Source: Paramoeba atlantica (taxonomy: Eukaryota > Discosea). From it: DNA of 64,000 nt. The position numbers and the translations under genes are program-made. Below are positions 30,810 through 39,705 of this stretch, in pieces; position 1 is the first letter of the stretch, and every line of letters starts with the position of its first letter. The notes beneath the pieces are model-generated. The model made no database searches. It had not been told where the DNA came from and saw only the letters and a list, made by a program, of their open reading frames with translations. The stretch spans positions 372,001 to 436,000 of the forward strand of contig CDRNVI010000054.1 in NCBI GenBank assembly GCA_977017575.1, written 5' to 3'.

Positions 30810-30991
30810 CTGTACCCCTTCCCCTTAAGCGCACCCGGTCAGACCCCCCCGTTTAAGCGCACATAAAGTTGAGGTGGAGTCTCCGGCGCCGCGAAGCGGC
30901 GCCAAATATTTTTTATGTACTGATTCAGACCCCCCCATTTAAGCGCACTTTTCACGGAAAACGAGGTGCGCTTAAACGGGGAGGGGGACAG
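30810..30991 (+). mobile_element. R-C MITE, copy 2
   Basis: The 182 bp element is flanked by TA at 30808 and 30992. Motifs TTAAGCGCAC at 30834, 30863 and 30939 are direct, and GTGCGCTTAA at 30966 is inverted. The perfect hairpin GGCGCCGCGAAGCGGCGCC lies in the middle. It sits 50 bp upstream of an LRR gene and could influence its promoter. Confidence 0.82.
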
Positions 30992-31041
30992 TATTTAATT
31001 TTGAAATAATAGGATACACTTATTTGTTTTTACTAGCACCT

Positions 31042-31716
31042 ATGCGTTGCCCGAGCAAAACTCCTCGACCGATGTTCGTTTTCAGCGATGATATCCCACG
31101 TCGTCCAAGTAGAGTGCGTGGTTCTGTCTTGCCACAGGAATACACTCTATCTCAATTCGTGCGCAACTTGACCGGTAAACACGAATCATGGACGGATAGT
31201 ACACCTGCCTGTGAGTGGATGTTGGTCGAATGCGATGCTCATGAGCACGTTACGTCGCTGAAGTGGAGCAGAACGCTATTCGAGGACTTTGAGTTCGATC
31301 CTCCGTGTGCAGATATAAAAGGCGAGCTACAATGGGAGTACACACCACAAACCTTGTTAGTCTTTGAATCTTTCTTGCAAGATTTATCTGGTCCTGTGCG
31401 ACTGGCTTTATTGCCATCATGCTTGAGAGAGTTTGATATTGGTGGGAACGAGTGCAGTGGGCACCTGGATCTCACGCACTTACCATGTTCATTGGAATTA
31501 TTGAATTTAAGCTATAACGGTTTTGAAGGGGATATTGATCTTAACTCTCTTCCCGCTTCTCTATGTTTCCTGAACCTGAGTTCTAATGCACTTTATGGGA
31601 GCTTAGACTTTTCCAAGATTTCTAGTACCGTGCGGATTCAGCTTGACCGTAATTGCTTCATCATACCTGACGCTGTACCTCAAAATGTTGCCGTGGGAAA
31701 GCAAAAAAGAAATTAG
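31042..31716 (+). CDS. LRR-family protein with AC-W cap, 224 aa
   Basis: The start is the ATG at 31042 ('MRCPSKTPRPMFVFSDD'). A basic stretch ('RRPSRVRGSV') leads into 'LPQEYTLSQFVRNL', the same motif as in the 11956 gene ('LPQEYQL') and the 18024 gene ('VPQECEL'). The cap reads 'STPACEWMLVECDAHEHV', in which the usual W-x-GV-x-C has become W-M-L-V-E-C. About five LRRs follow ('LELLNLSYNGFEGDIDLNSL', 'LNLSSNALYGSLDF'). It ends with TAG. No signal peptide or membrane segment. Shorter than the 18024 gene by two to three repeats. Confidence 0.78.
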   Translation: MRCPSKTPRPMFVFSDDIPRRPSRVRGSVLPQEYTLSQFVRNLTGKHESWTDSTPACEWMLVECDAHEHVTSLKWSRTLFEDFEFDPPCADIKGELQWEYTPQTLLVFESFLQDLSGPVRLALLPSCLREFDIGGNECSGHLDLTHLPCSLELLNLSYNGFEGDIDLNSLPASLCFLNLSSNALYGSLDFSKISSTVRIQLDRNCFIIPDAVPQNVAVGKQKRN

Positions 31717-31725
31717 TAAATTCTT

Positions 31726-31843
31726 TTGACCCTCGCGCTTAAGGCGCCTGGCTCTTAACCCCCTTTAATACGCAGAAAACTGAAAATGTAGAACAGTTTC
31801 GTGAAGTGATGCCCACAAACTTTTTGGGGGTTAGGAGGGTCAA
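31726..31843. mobile_element. possible short TIR element
   Basis: TTGACCCTC at 31726 is inverted as GAGGGTCAA at 31835, with an inner pair CTTAACCCCC/GGGGGTTAG. The element would be 118 bp. Only one copy is seen and no clear target duplication. Confidence 0.35.
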
Positions 31844-31894
31844 GAACACGATTTGCAAATTTGAAAAACTGTAAAAAATGGTCAAAAATTACCC

Positions 31895-32690
31895 TCAATA
31901 CCCACAGGAAGATCCGTTTCGCTCAATAACGATGCGGCAACGTTTGCGAAACCTGTTCGTCGTGTTAGTACACTCATGCTTGCGTTCGGATTGTAATCTT
32001 GCGAACGCCGTCTGAATGGCCGATACTACTTCAGCCCGATTCTTGGGTCGGAGATCATTTTTGATCCTGTCCATGGTCCCCCAAAGGTTTTCGATGGTGT
32101 TTAAATCGGGGGATTTTGCAGGCCAAGAGAGTGCATTAATGCCTTCGTTGCGAAAGGTTGTTCGTGCAAAATTATGAACAGGACAATTATACATTTCAAT
32201 GACTGCAGCTGGGTGGCGCCTCACATAATTTAAAAGTCCTTTGTGCTTCTTCATGGCGTCATTGAAAACATCCCCGGTTACAGTTACTTTCCGGCCGGAA
32301 GGGTCGTGGGGGGGAAAAAATTGTGGATGAAATCCATGATTTAAACTTACTCCCATCCACACCATGACGCCGTTCCCTCCAAGGTTCTGGCTCTCCCTGT
32401 TGTTCCTTAGCGGGGTCAGTCTTCCGGCAAAGGTAAGTAATTTTGTTTCGTCCCCTGCCGCACGTGAACTTCTCATCGCGGAAAATAATTTGTCTCAGCT
32501 GGGTATCTGATGAAGTGAGCATCTCAGAACAAAATTGCACTCGTTTCCTCCAGATGTGCTGACAGGAGATCTACGTGAAATAGGACGGCTTTCCACGTGT
32601 CCTGTATTTTCACAGCGTACCACAAGATATTTTATGGTATTTCCGTGAACGCCGAAGTTTCGGGCTGTCCGATAATACGACCGAGTCTCA
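31895..32690 (-). mobile_element. Tc1/mariner element B, internally deleted
   Basis: On the - strand the transposase is recognisable: helix-turn-helix remnant 'RTARNFGVHGNTIKY' (about 32670), 'LRQIIFRDEKFTCGRG' (first catalytic D), 'VIEMYNCPVHN' and 'SPDLNTIENLWG' (third, E), ending 'RFRKRCRIVIERN'. The second catalytic D is replaced by Y ('EMYN' for 'AMDN'), a stretch of about 60 residues between the HTH and the core is deleted, and frames change at least twice. No terminal repeat is seen at either border. Inactive. Confidence 0.8.
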
Positions 32691-32699
32691 TAGCTGCAG

Positions 32700-32775
32700 A
32701 ATTGCGGTGGTTGTATAACTACCTCTCTACCCTCGATTATTGAAAAAAAGTGAACAAAAACAGTGAAAATATACA
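32700..32775 (+). repeat. R-G repeat, copy 3
   Basis: Matches the repeats at 26160 and 26470 (core CTACCCTCGATTATTGAA). It lies exactly between the truncated N-terminal side of mariner B and the left end of mariner D. Confidence 0.65.
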
Positions 32776-33150
32776 GGGGTGCGGGTCTAAAGGTGGGGGG
32801 GTCTAAAATTCGTAAAAGTTGTCCAATTTTGGAAAATAATAGCGCATTGGATAGCTCTCACAGAGTTGTATGTTTTAGGCGCATTAAAATCCTGAGATTT
32901 TAACGTACATATTTTTTGATACCACATTTCGCTTTTTTCCCTCGCAGGAATTACATTTTTTACTAGAAAATGCCCCAAAAGCGCGCTCGCTCGAGGACTT
33001 CCCGTGGAGTACTGAGCGATAGATCGTATTCTTCCCCCGCCCCCGTCAAAGAGAGTCACCGCATGCTTTTGGTGGCGGAATACGAGCGCACAGGATCGTA
33101 CTCCGCTACGGCGCAGCACTTTGGTGTTCATGAGAACACTGTAAAACTAC
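32774..33150 (+). mobile_element. Tc1/mariner element D, left end only
   Basis: Starts after TA with CAGGGGTGCGGGTC and has the terminal-repeat core AATAGCGCATT. It encodes the transposase N-terminus from ATG 32970: 'MPQKRARSRTSRGV' to 'HFGVHENTVKLL', which lies in the HTH. It then ends abruptly; a LINE fragment follows. No right end. Confidence 0.75.
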
Positions 33151-33159
33151 TTAGTTGCT

Positions 33160-33335
33160 CCTGAAAAACCGTACAGAGTTTACTCTGGAACTTACTGTGC
33201 TGTGGGAGCAAAACTATGAAAATGTGAACCAATGCAAGAGCGAGAAGCACAATTTCCCTCTCCACGAGCGGCGCATGTCTCACCCCGACTGCCACACGAA
33301 CACCTTCGAGATAAGCGCACGCGGCGTAACGAAGA
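33160..33335 (+). mobile_element. LINE 3' nuclease-domain fragment
   Basis: Reads 'RTEFTLELTVLWEQNYENV' then 'SEKHNFPLHERRMSHPD' and 'EISARG', aligning with 'TEYIVELTAPWEDNFAED', 'TEKHQNLLHRWRMTHP' and 'EVGARG' of the reverse-strand fragment at 9443-9120. It is cut short by an R-C MITE. Confidence 0.65.
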
Positions 33336-33501
33336 CGCCGAAAGCGCACCTCATTTTCCATGAAAAGTGCGTTTCAACGGGGGGCCTGAATCAGTACGTA
33401 ATAAAAAAATTGTCATTGCTTCGCGGAGCTGGAGTCTGCACCTCAACTCTATGTGCGCTTAAACGGGGGGGGTCTGACCGAGTGCGATTAAGGGAGGGTA
33501 G
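33336..33501 (-). mobile_element. R-C MITE, copy 3, left end lost
   Basis: Contains AAGCGCACCTCATTTTCC, then inverted motifs AAGTGCGTTTCAACG, GTGCGCTTAAACGG and GTGCGATTAAGGG, ending at a TA (33502). The first 25 or so bases of the left end are absent. Orientation is as in copy 1. Confidence 0.72.
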
Positions 33502-33906
33502 TATAATTTTATATTATTGCAGCGATGATTTCCGCATAAAAATATAAAAAATGTATCATGTCGCCATTTTTTTCGTCCCTCCCCGCCGAAAATACAAACT
33601 ACGGTCTCGGTCCAGTCTCGGACAAAGTACCCGCAGTCCCTCAATTTTTACCTCTACGTGATGATTATAGTGCACGCCCCAGTTTGAGAAGGCTTGATAC
33701 AATCCGCAACCTTGATTTACTGATTTATGCAGTCAATTCGTTTTTCGTGCTCCTCTAGTCTAGATTTCCTCTAACACCTTGGTCCACATCATCCATCTTT
33801 ATGGTTGATAAAACAGAAGACAAGTACATTAAATAATTTTATCACCAGAACTTCGTTTTTCCTTCCTTTTCAAATTTCTCCTCCTTCATTACTCAGCTCC
33901 GAAGTC

Positions 33907-34971
33907 ATGCTCCGAACCCGGCTCCCTTTTCTCGCCAAGAAACCTTCTCCGCCAGGTACCCCCTCCCCCCTCCCGTGGTCCACCCGGCTCCGTGACGCCA
34001 CCGCCTTCTACTGGCGCGGCACCCAGCGCCTCGGGTCCAACACCCGGTTCTCCCTCCACCTCATGCGGGCCCGTGCCGCCGGCCACCCCCTCACCTTCCC
34101 CCACCTCTGCCACCTCCGCACCACCCGCTCCGACATGCTCCGCCTGCTCCCGTTCAGTGTCTTCATCCTGGTCCCCTTCCTGGAGTTCGCCCTCCCCGCC
34201 GTGCTCTACTTCTTCCCCAACCTCCTCCCCTCCACCTATGAGGAGGAGTCCCAACAACGGGCCCGGCTCCACGCCCTGCAAACCACCCGCGCGCGGCTCT
34301 CCGAGGAGCTCACCCGGCTCTCCTCCCCTTCCATTAAGAGGGTGCTGGAGGAGTACGGCAGCAGGGACAGGGGGGGGCCTACGGGGACACAGCGTACTAC
34401 TACGAATGGTACGGCTCATGGTACAGATGAGGGTACGGGCACGACAAAGAGTACAAGCCGTACTACGGCGTGTACCCCACCAAGTACCCCACAAAACCGT
34501 ACACCTTCCCCTTCTCCCCTTTCTTCTCCAAAGAATAGGAAGAGCAACCCTACCGGTACGTTCTCGTTCCCTCCACCGACGGAACTCACCACCCCCTTAC
34601 TCGACACCTTAACCCACGCCCAGCTCTACGCCCTGGCGCGGTACCTCCAGCTCCGGGTCGCGGTGCTCCTGGGGCCACGGCTGACCCCCACCGCGGGGCT
34701 CCGGGTCGCGATCCGCCGGCACCTTCGCAGGCTCCACGAGGAGGACAGGGCGCTGTCGCTGTTCGGGGTCGCGAACGTGAGCCGCGGGGAGCTGACCGAG
34801 GCGTGTGGGGCGCGGGGGCTCGGGGGAGGGGGAGCGGGGGACCGGGAGGGACTGGAGAGGTGGGTGGAGCACAGTGTGGGGGGAGGGGCGGGTTGGAGGG
34901 GACCACGGAGGTGTTGCTGCGGACGGTGGTGGGGGGGTAGGGGAGGGGAGGGGAGGGGAGAGGGGGGGTAA
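33907..34971 (+). CDS. LETM1-like mitochondrial inner-membrane protein, abnormal C-terminus
   Basis: LETM1/Mdm38 proteins maintain K+/H+ balance and assist translation in the inner mitochondrial membrane. The start at 33907 ('MLRTRLPFLAKK') gives an Arg/Lys-rich presequence. 'FYWRGTQRLGSNTRF' and 'RSDMLRLLPFSVFILVPFLE' match the family region before and within the single membrane helix (about residues 78-105), followed by 'PNLLPSTYEEE'. A low-complexity insert spans about 155-220. The ribosome-binding-like fold follows, ending 'RGELTEACGARGL'. After about 34870 the frame runs into a G-rich repeat and becomes Gly/Arg/Trp-rich; in another frame, 34890-34939 reads 'LEGTTEVLLRTVVGG' and then TAG, closer to the expected end, so a frame change near 34880 is possible. 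Confidence 0.75.
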   Translation: MLRTRLPFLAKKPSPPGTPSPLPWSTRLRDATAFYWRGTQRLGSNTRFSLHLMRARAAGHPLTFPHLCHLRTTRSDMLRLLPFSVFILVPFLEFALPAVLYFFPNLLPSTYEEESQQRARLHALQTTRARLSEELTRLSSPSIKRVLEEYGSRDRGGPTGTQRTTTNGTAHGTDEGTGTTKSTSRTTACTPPSTPQNRTPSPSPLSSPKNRKSNPTGTFSFPPPTELTTPLLDTLTHAQLYALARYLQLRVAVLLGPRLTPTAGLRVAIRRHLRRLHEEDRALSLFGVANVSRGELTEACGARGLGGGGAGDREGLERWVEHSVGGGAGWRGPRRCCCGRWWGGRGGEGRGEGG

Positions 34972-35620
34972 GGGGAGGGGAGGGGAGGGGAGGGAGGGGA
35001 GGGGAGGGGAGGGGAGGGGAGGGGAGGGGAGGGGAGGGGAGGGGAGGGGAAGGGAGGGAGGGGAGGGAAAGGGGGGGGGAGGGGGGGAGCTGGGAGGGGA
35101 GGGGAGGGGAGGGGTAATGGAAGGGGGGAGTGTGGGGTGAAAAGGGGGAGAGGGTAATGGAAGGGGGGGTGTGGGGGTGAAAAGGGGGAGAGGGTAACGG
35201 AAGGGGGGGGTGTGGGGGTGAAAGGGGTAGAGTGGGGCGAAGTGGAGGAAGGGGAGTAGGGAGGGGAGGGGAGGGGAGGGGTAATGGAAGGGGGGAGTGT
35301 GGGGTGAAAAGGGGGAGAGGGTAATGGAAGGGGGGGTGTGGGGGTGAAAAGGGGGAGAGGGTAACGGAAGGGGGGGGTGTGGGGGTGAAAGGGGTAGAGT
35401 GGGGCGAAGTGGAGGAAGGGGGAGGAGGGAGGGGAGGGGAGGGGGAGGGGTAATGGAAGGGGGGAGTGTGGGGTGAAAAGGGGGAGAGGGTAATGGAAAG
35501 GGGGATTAAGGGGTGAAAAGGGGGAGAGGGTAATGGAAAGGGGGGGTGTGGGGGTGAAAGGGGTAGAGTGGGGCGTAGTGGAGGAAGGGGAGGAGGGAGG
35601 GGTAGGGGGTTGGAGAGGGT
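34950..35620 (+). repeat. G-rich minisatellite, ~168 bp higher-order units
   Basis: 34955-35110 is mostly GGGGA repeats. From about 35111 a composite unit starting GGGGTAATGGAAGGGGGGAG repeats at about 35278 and 35446, a period near 168 bases; each unit contains smaller TAAYGGAAGGGGG subunits. One strand is almost free of C. The tract is a likely quadruplex former, prone to length change. It adjoins and probably eroded the end of the LETM1-like gene. Confidence 0.85.
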
Positions 35621-35624
35621 GAAG

Positions 35625-36018
35625 GGTAGAGAGAGTGGGGGAAAAGGTGGTGTAGGTTGAGTTTGAGGAGGGTAAGGATGGTGGAGTTAGGTAACACAGG
35701 CATTTTCTGTGTGTGGTATTAGGTTAGAGAAGTCAGGTGACGGTAAGTTACCTGGTAGGTAATATGAAGTTTTGGAATATCTGAGTGTCAGAGAATGTTG
35801 ATTGGCATTCGATGTCGTGTGCTATGCTTCCTGATTAAGTGTGCGTTTTATAAAGGAGATGCAACTGTAATTATGAAATGTGTGATATTAATTCTCAGGA
35901 TGTAAAATTGATGTCCTGCACTTCTGAATGTTTGCATCTAGCAAAGTTCGTGCAAGTTCCTCCCTGTTTTTTAGGAAACATTACATATTTGTAATTATCT
36001 CTCTACTTCACTAATTCC
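35625..36018. other. spacer upstream of U2A'
   Basis: G-rich to 35690, then ordinary AT-rich sequence. No gene seen. Confidence 0.4.
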
Positions 36019-36795
36019 ATGACTCGCTTAAGCTTTGAGTTGCTCCACAGCCGCCCACATTTTGTTAACCCGATTAAACAACGAGAGCTGGACCTACGGG
36101 ATTGTGATCTGTCCCGAATGGAAAACCTTGAATGGGCTCGTCATGTGGACACGATTGACCTAACAGGAAATGGCATACGAAAATTTGACAATCTCCCGAG
36201 TACTCCAGGCGTATTGGTTAGAGTCAAAACGCTGATTTTGCATCGTAATCCGATTGAAATGTTTTCACGCCATCTCGCGGATGTGTTTCCATTTCTACAA
36301 ACCATCATGATCCACGGGGGCTCGATTCGCGAAGTAAAAGATTTACACCCTTTAGTAAAATGTACAGGGCTAAAACATCTTTCACTGATCGGGAACCCAG
36401 TATGTAGTGCGGGGGTCGATTACAGGAAAGAAGTGATTGAGCTTCTTCCTCAATTACGGGTGTTGAACTTTCAGCGCATTCGGGAAAAGGAACGGCCCAC
36501 AGTAAAGCCGACGTCAACGGGTGAAGATTGGGAAGGGGCAAAGTTGGAGAGCACTGTGGAGAGTGGTGCATTGGTAGGTGATCAACAGGGTGAAATCTGT
36601 GAGACCACGGAGATTGTGACAAAACCGGGGAAACGCAAAGGCAGGGAGGTGAAAAAGAGGCCGGTAAAAAAGAGGGCTACAGAAAAAATTCCTGACAGAG
36701 ACGTACTGCTTCGTCAACTGCAGCAGGCGAACCAAAAAGAAGAGGTAGATCGTATTCAAGACTTGCTGGAGACTCATTATCCAATAGAAGAGTAG
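36019..36795 (+). CDS. U2 snRNP protein A' (Lea1)
   Basis: U2A' binds U2B'' and stem-loop IV of U2 snRNA in the spliceosome. The N-terminus 'MTRLSFELLHSRPHFVNPI' followed by 'RELDLRDCDLSRMENL' matches the family almost position for position (family: 'RELDLRGYKIP.IENL'). LRRs run to about residue 140, ending with the diagnostic 'LSLIGNPVCSAGVDYRKEVI' and 'PQLRVLNFQRIREKER'. The tail (165-258) is Lys/Glu-rich. Length 258 is typical. Its presence means this organism has a working spliceosome even though the genes here look intronless. This LRR type is distinct from the AC-W-cap family. Confidence 0.95.
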   Translation: MTRLSFELLHSRPHFVNPIKQRELDLRDCDLSRMENLEWARHVDTIDLTGNGIRKFDNLPSTPGVLVRVKTLILHRNPIEMFSRHLADVFPFLQTIMIHGGSIREVKDLHPLVKCTGLKHLSLIGNPVCSAGVDYRKEVIELLPQLRVLNFQRIREKERPTVKPTSTGEDWEGAKLESTVESGALVGDQQGEICETTEIVTKPGKRKGREVKKRPVKKRATEKIPDRDVLLRQLQQANQKEEVDRIQDLLETHYPIEE

Positions 36796-36840
36796 TACGT
36801 TTGACAACTATGAACATATTTTTCTTTCTTTTTGTAGATT

Positions 36841-36893
36841 TTCCGTATAGGTTACCTATACGGAAATACGAATATACCGATACGAATATCGGT
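36841..36893. terminator. two hairpins after U2A'
   Basis: TTCCGTATAGG-TTA-CCTATACGGAA (36841-36865, 11 bp stem) and ACCGATA-CGAA-TATCGGT (36876-36893). They start 45 bases after the stop. Possible 3'-end or mRNA-stability signals; this is inference. Confidence 0.4.
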
Positions 36894-36899
36894 TTGTAG

Positions 36900-38554
36900 A
36901 AAGTACTTTTACTGTATCGTGCTGTTTCACACTACTCTGATTTTTAATCGTTTTTGTTCATCTTCCTACTGATTCCTTTGATGTGCGCCTATATGCATCG
37001 AAAGTCATGAGAGCGTTTCGCTCTCGTTCGCAGGTCTAAAAACCAATGCACATTCGAAAAACTGGTACTTCTCCGCGGTGTACCCACCCCACTCCCGAGG
37101 GGTGAAGTCGTTTCGCCTGTTTCATGGCCGGAGGAGCCGTCCATATATTGCATTTATGCACACAGCATAGTTCGGCGGCGCATCAGTGACGACATCGTTC
37201 TACTTGTACGCTGTTCTGTGGATGATGTGCTGGATTTCTAGGAGTCGCGTCAGGCATTGGCGAAGAACTAGTGCTATCTTTGCTGTCAGCATTGTCGTAT
37301 CCATGATTGGCGCAGCATGTTGGCCCCCGTTTGTTGGTCCGTTTTAGCTAGCACTAAGAATACGGTAAAAGTTTATAACATTGCGCACGGCCCAACCAGC
37401 CAAAATATCAGCCTTTCGTAGGGAGTCAGTGACTCCGAGTCACTATCGTTGTCGTTGAGCCAATTAGACCAGAGGGTGAGTGATTGAACCCTAACAGCAA
37501 TCATCCCTTTCGAGTATTCAAAAGAACCATTTTACCCTCTACATGGGACAACAGTTGATAAGTCCTTAGTACATTTTGGCACAGCTTGTCAACAGTGTGA
37601 ACTGCAAGGAAGCACTTAGGACCGCAAAAGCGCTTCCATTCATCCTCATGAATGACAGAACGTTCAATGGTGCTATCGAGTTCACAAGCAACCTCTTTCC
37701 TCTCACGCGCGGATATCCGATCGTTAGTAGCCTCGTCCTGCTCCTGTCGGACCTTTCTTGAGCTGCTTATGGGGGGATTTTCTTCTGAGAATAAACCAGA
37801 AGGTGTTCTTCGACCACCGGTGACTTGTGAACACGGTGTGGCGCGAGGGACAACAGACGGACGACGAAAAGTGTAATAAATAATCTGTGTTAGGAGCTCC
37901 ACCGTTGTCTTGTCTTTTCAAAGTTGGCGCCACCTCACTGGGTGTCGGCATGAGTTCTTGGAAATGTGAAGCTCTGTCTTTTAAACAAAATCTAGAAGTA
38001 GGTTTCAGATTTCATATATCAATGGGAGGTCCCCGCTTTACATCGTGTGCCTTCATTCCTTCTGCGTTATACACTACTTAGACACATAGCTGTATAAGGC
38101 CTACAACTTAGGTCTACTACTGAGGGCCAACTATTTAGTCAAATAAGGCTGTTCGGTACTGGCGAGTCGGCATAAATGAACAATTTTTATATACAACGAC
38201 ATTATGCACAAGACTTTGACGATCTTATTAAAAGAGCATTTGCAAGGGCTAACTGGCATTTTACTGGTCCTTAAACGTAAACTAAAATCTGAACAAATGA
38301 CAAAAATCAGACTTTTACCAGAGTTTTCCAATATCAAATTCAGTACACGTAATGTTTTCTCAAGATACCGCATCATCTTCAAAGGAGACAATGAAGCCAC
38401 ACAGTGACAGAATACATGGTACTGAAGAATAAATAACTCCAATGTTAGTAGAAATGGCCTCGATTTAAACAGCGTCGCCAAAATCCTGCAAGTATTAAAC
38501 ACCATTAGGATAATCGAAATAGATTTCGTCAATTTTTATAATCATGCATATTCG
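36900..38554. other. gene-free stretch
   Basis: 37000-37500 is GC-richer and may be old transposon sequence. A 133-residue - strand frame at 37902-37501 is Arg/Glu-rich and unrecognised; I do not call it a gene. 38080-38540 is AT-rich. Confidence 0.35.
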
Positions 38555-39178
38555 TTGTTTGCTTTCTCCACTCCCATTTGCAGATATTACGGAGCCCTTG
38601 GCGAAGCGAAGGATATCGCGAATAATAATCTCACGGGAGCACTGCCATGTGACATCCTTCCGCCATGGCTTTTTTCTCTTTGGTTGTATAAAAATCAGTT
38701 GAGCGGGGCGCTGGATTTATCACATCTACCTGATACCACAAACGAACTTTGGTTGTCAGATAATAAGTTTGAGGGGAGCATCGATTTAACAAATCTTCCC
38801 GATTTACGCGCATTGCGAATTCAACGGAACAACTTATCGGGAGAAGTTTGTCTTAGTTGCTTACCAAACTCATTGAGAAATCTCAATTTAAGTGAAAACA
38901 AGTTTACTGGGCCACTTGATCTTCAAAATTTACCACCAAACTTGATAGAGCTTGACTGTCATCAGAATTGTTTTGAAGGGCCAGTTTTGTTCGACCGTCT
39001 TCCCGGAACCTTGCACATATTATATCTTTCGGAATGTAAAGGACTTTATGGACAAATACCTAAATATAATACGTTTTTTATAAAGCACACGTGGCATGGA
39101 ACAATGATTGAAATAAACGAGGCGGACGAAGAAATACACAGTAAAAATAATACGATCATGGACAAATACCTAAAATAA
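38555..39178 (+). pseudogene. LRR-family gene without start, tail duplicated
   Basis: Six LRRs are clear ('LWLYKNQLSGALDLSHLP', 'LNLSENKFTGPLDLQNLP'). Only the end of the N-terminal cap is left ('ICRYYGAL' where the family has 'CLWYGVLC'), and there is no in-frame ATG before the repeats; the open frame begins at a TTG. A TTTGCAG just before the cap remnant could be a 3' splice site, but I find no upstream exon. The last 37 residues ('HTWHGTMIEINEADEE') come from a 110 bp tandem duplication of the 3' flank. Most likely a 5'-truncated pseudogene. Confidence 0.65.
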
Positions 39179-39270
39179 ATACTTTTCTTATTATGCATAC
39201 GTGACATGTAACAATGATTGAAATAAAGGAAGGCGAAGAAGAAAAATACAGATAATATAGTATGATCATG
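39050..39270 (+). repeat. 110 bp tandem duplication across the LRR stop codon
   Basis: GGACAAATACCTAAA begins both units (39050 and 39162), and ACAATGATTGAAATAAA recurs at 39100 and 39211. The second unit supplies the stop codon in a different frame. Confidence 0.8.
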
Positions 39271-39466
39271 AACGCATCTGTTCTGCGAGGTAAACAATTT
39301 GTTAACGTTTTAAGAACGTACTCAAGTATTCCTATTTTTGCTCAAAAGCAAATTTTGAACAAAGCACTCTAAGAAACCCAGATGTTATCAGTAGTAGTGT
39401 TACTACTAATAATATTTCTTCATCCACTTATACAGTGTGTATTAGTGAAGCCATTTTCACTAAATA

Positions 39467-39703
39467 CAGGGCGGGTCATCTAATGCTGGGGGGTCTAAAA
39501 CTTGTAAAATTTGGCCAATTTTGTAAAATAATAGCGCATTCGAGAGCTCTCACATAGCCCCACTGTGGAATATACAAGGGGGGGGCACGAAAACTGACAA
39601 GGTCCGCATTTTAGCGTCCTGAGGCCGTTTGAACTAATTTTTTTTGCTAACGAGAGATCTCGCTCTGAACATCGTGTCTACGCTTTTTGGAGCCCGTTTC
39701 TGC
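39467..39703 (+). mobile_element. mariner left end, solo
   Basis: Begins after TA with CAGGGCGGGTC and contains the terminal-repeat core AATAGCGCATTCGAGAGC. No transposase follows; R-A copy 2 is inserted at 39706. The intervening 120 bases are degenerate. Confidence 0.65.
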
Positions 39704-39705
39704 TA

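Noticed and set aside
34805-35140. Gly-rich frame through the minisatellite
   Set aside because: Any G-rich repeat gives long Gly frames; no independent support.
35111-35600. CRISPR array or telomere
   Set aside because: Units are contiguous without spacers and do not match a short telomeric repeat; CRISPR is not expected in a eukaryote.
38131-38532. 133-residue hydrophobic frame on the - strand
   Set aside because: Very AT-rich, Leu/Ile/Ser composition as expected by chance, and no leader or homology.
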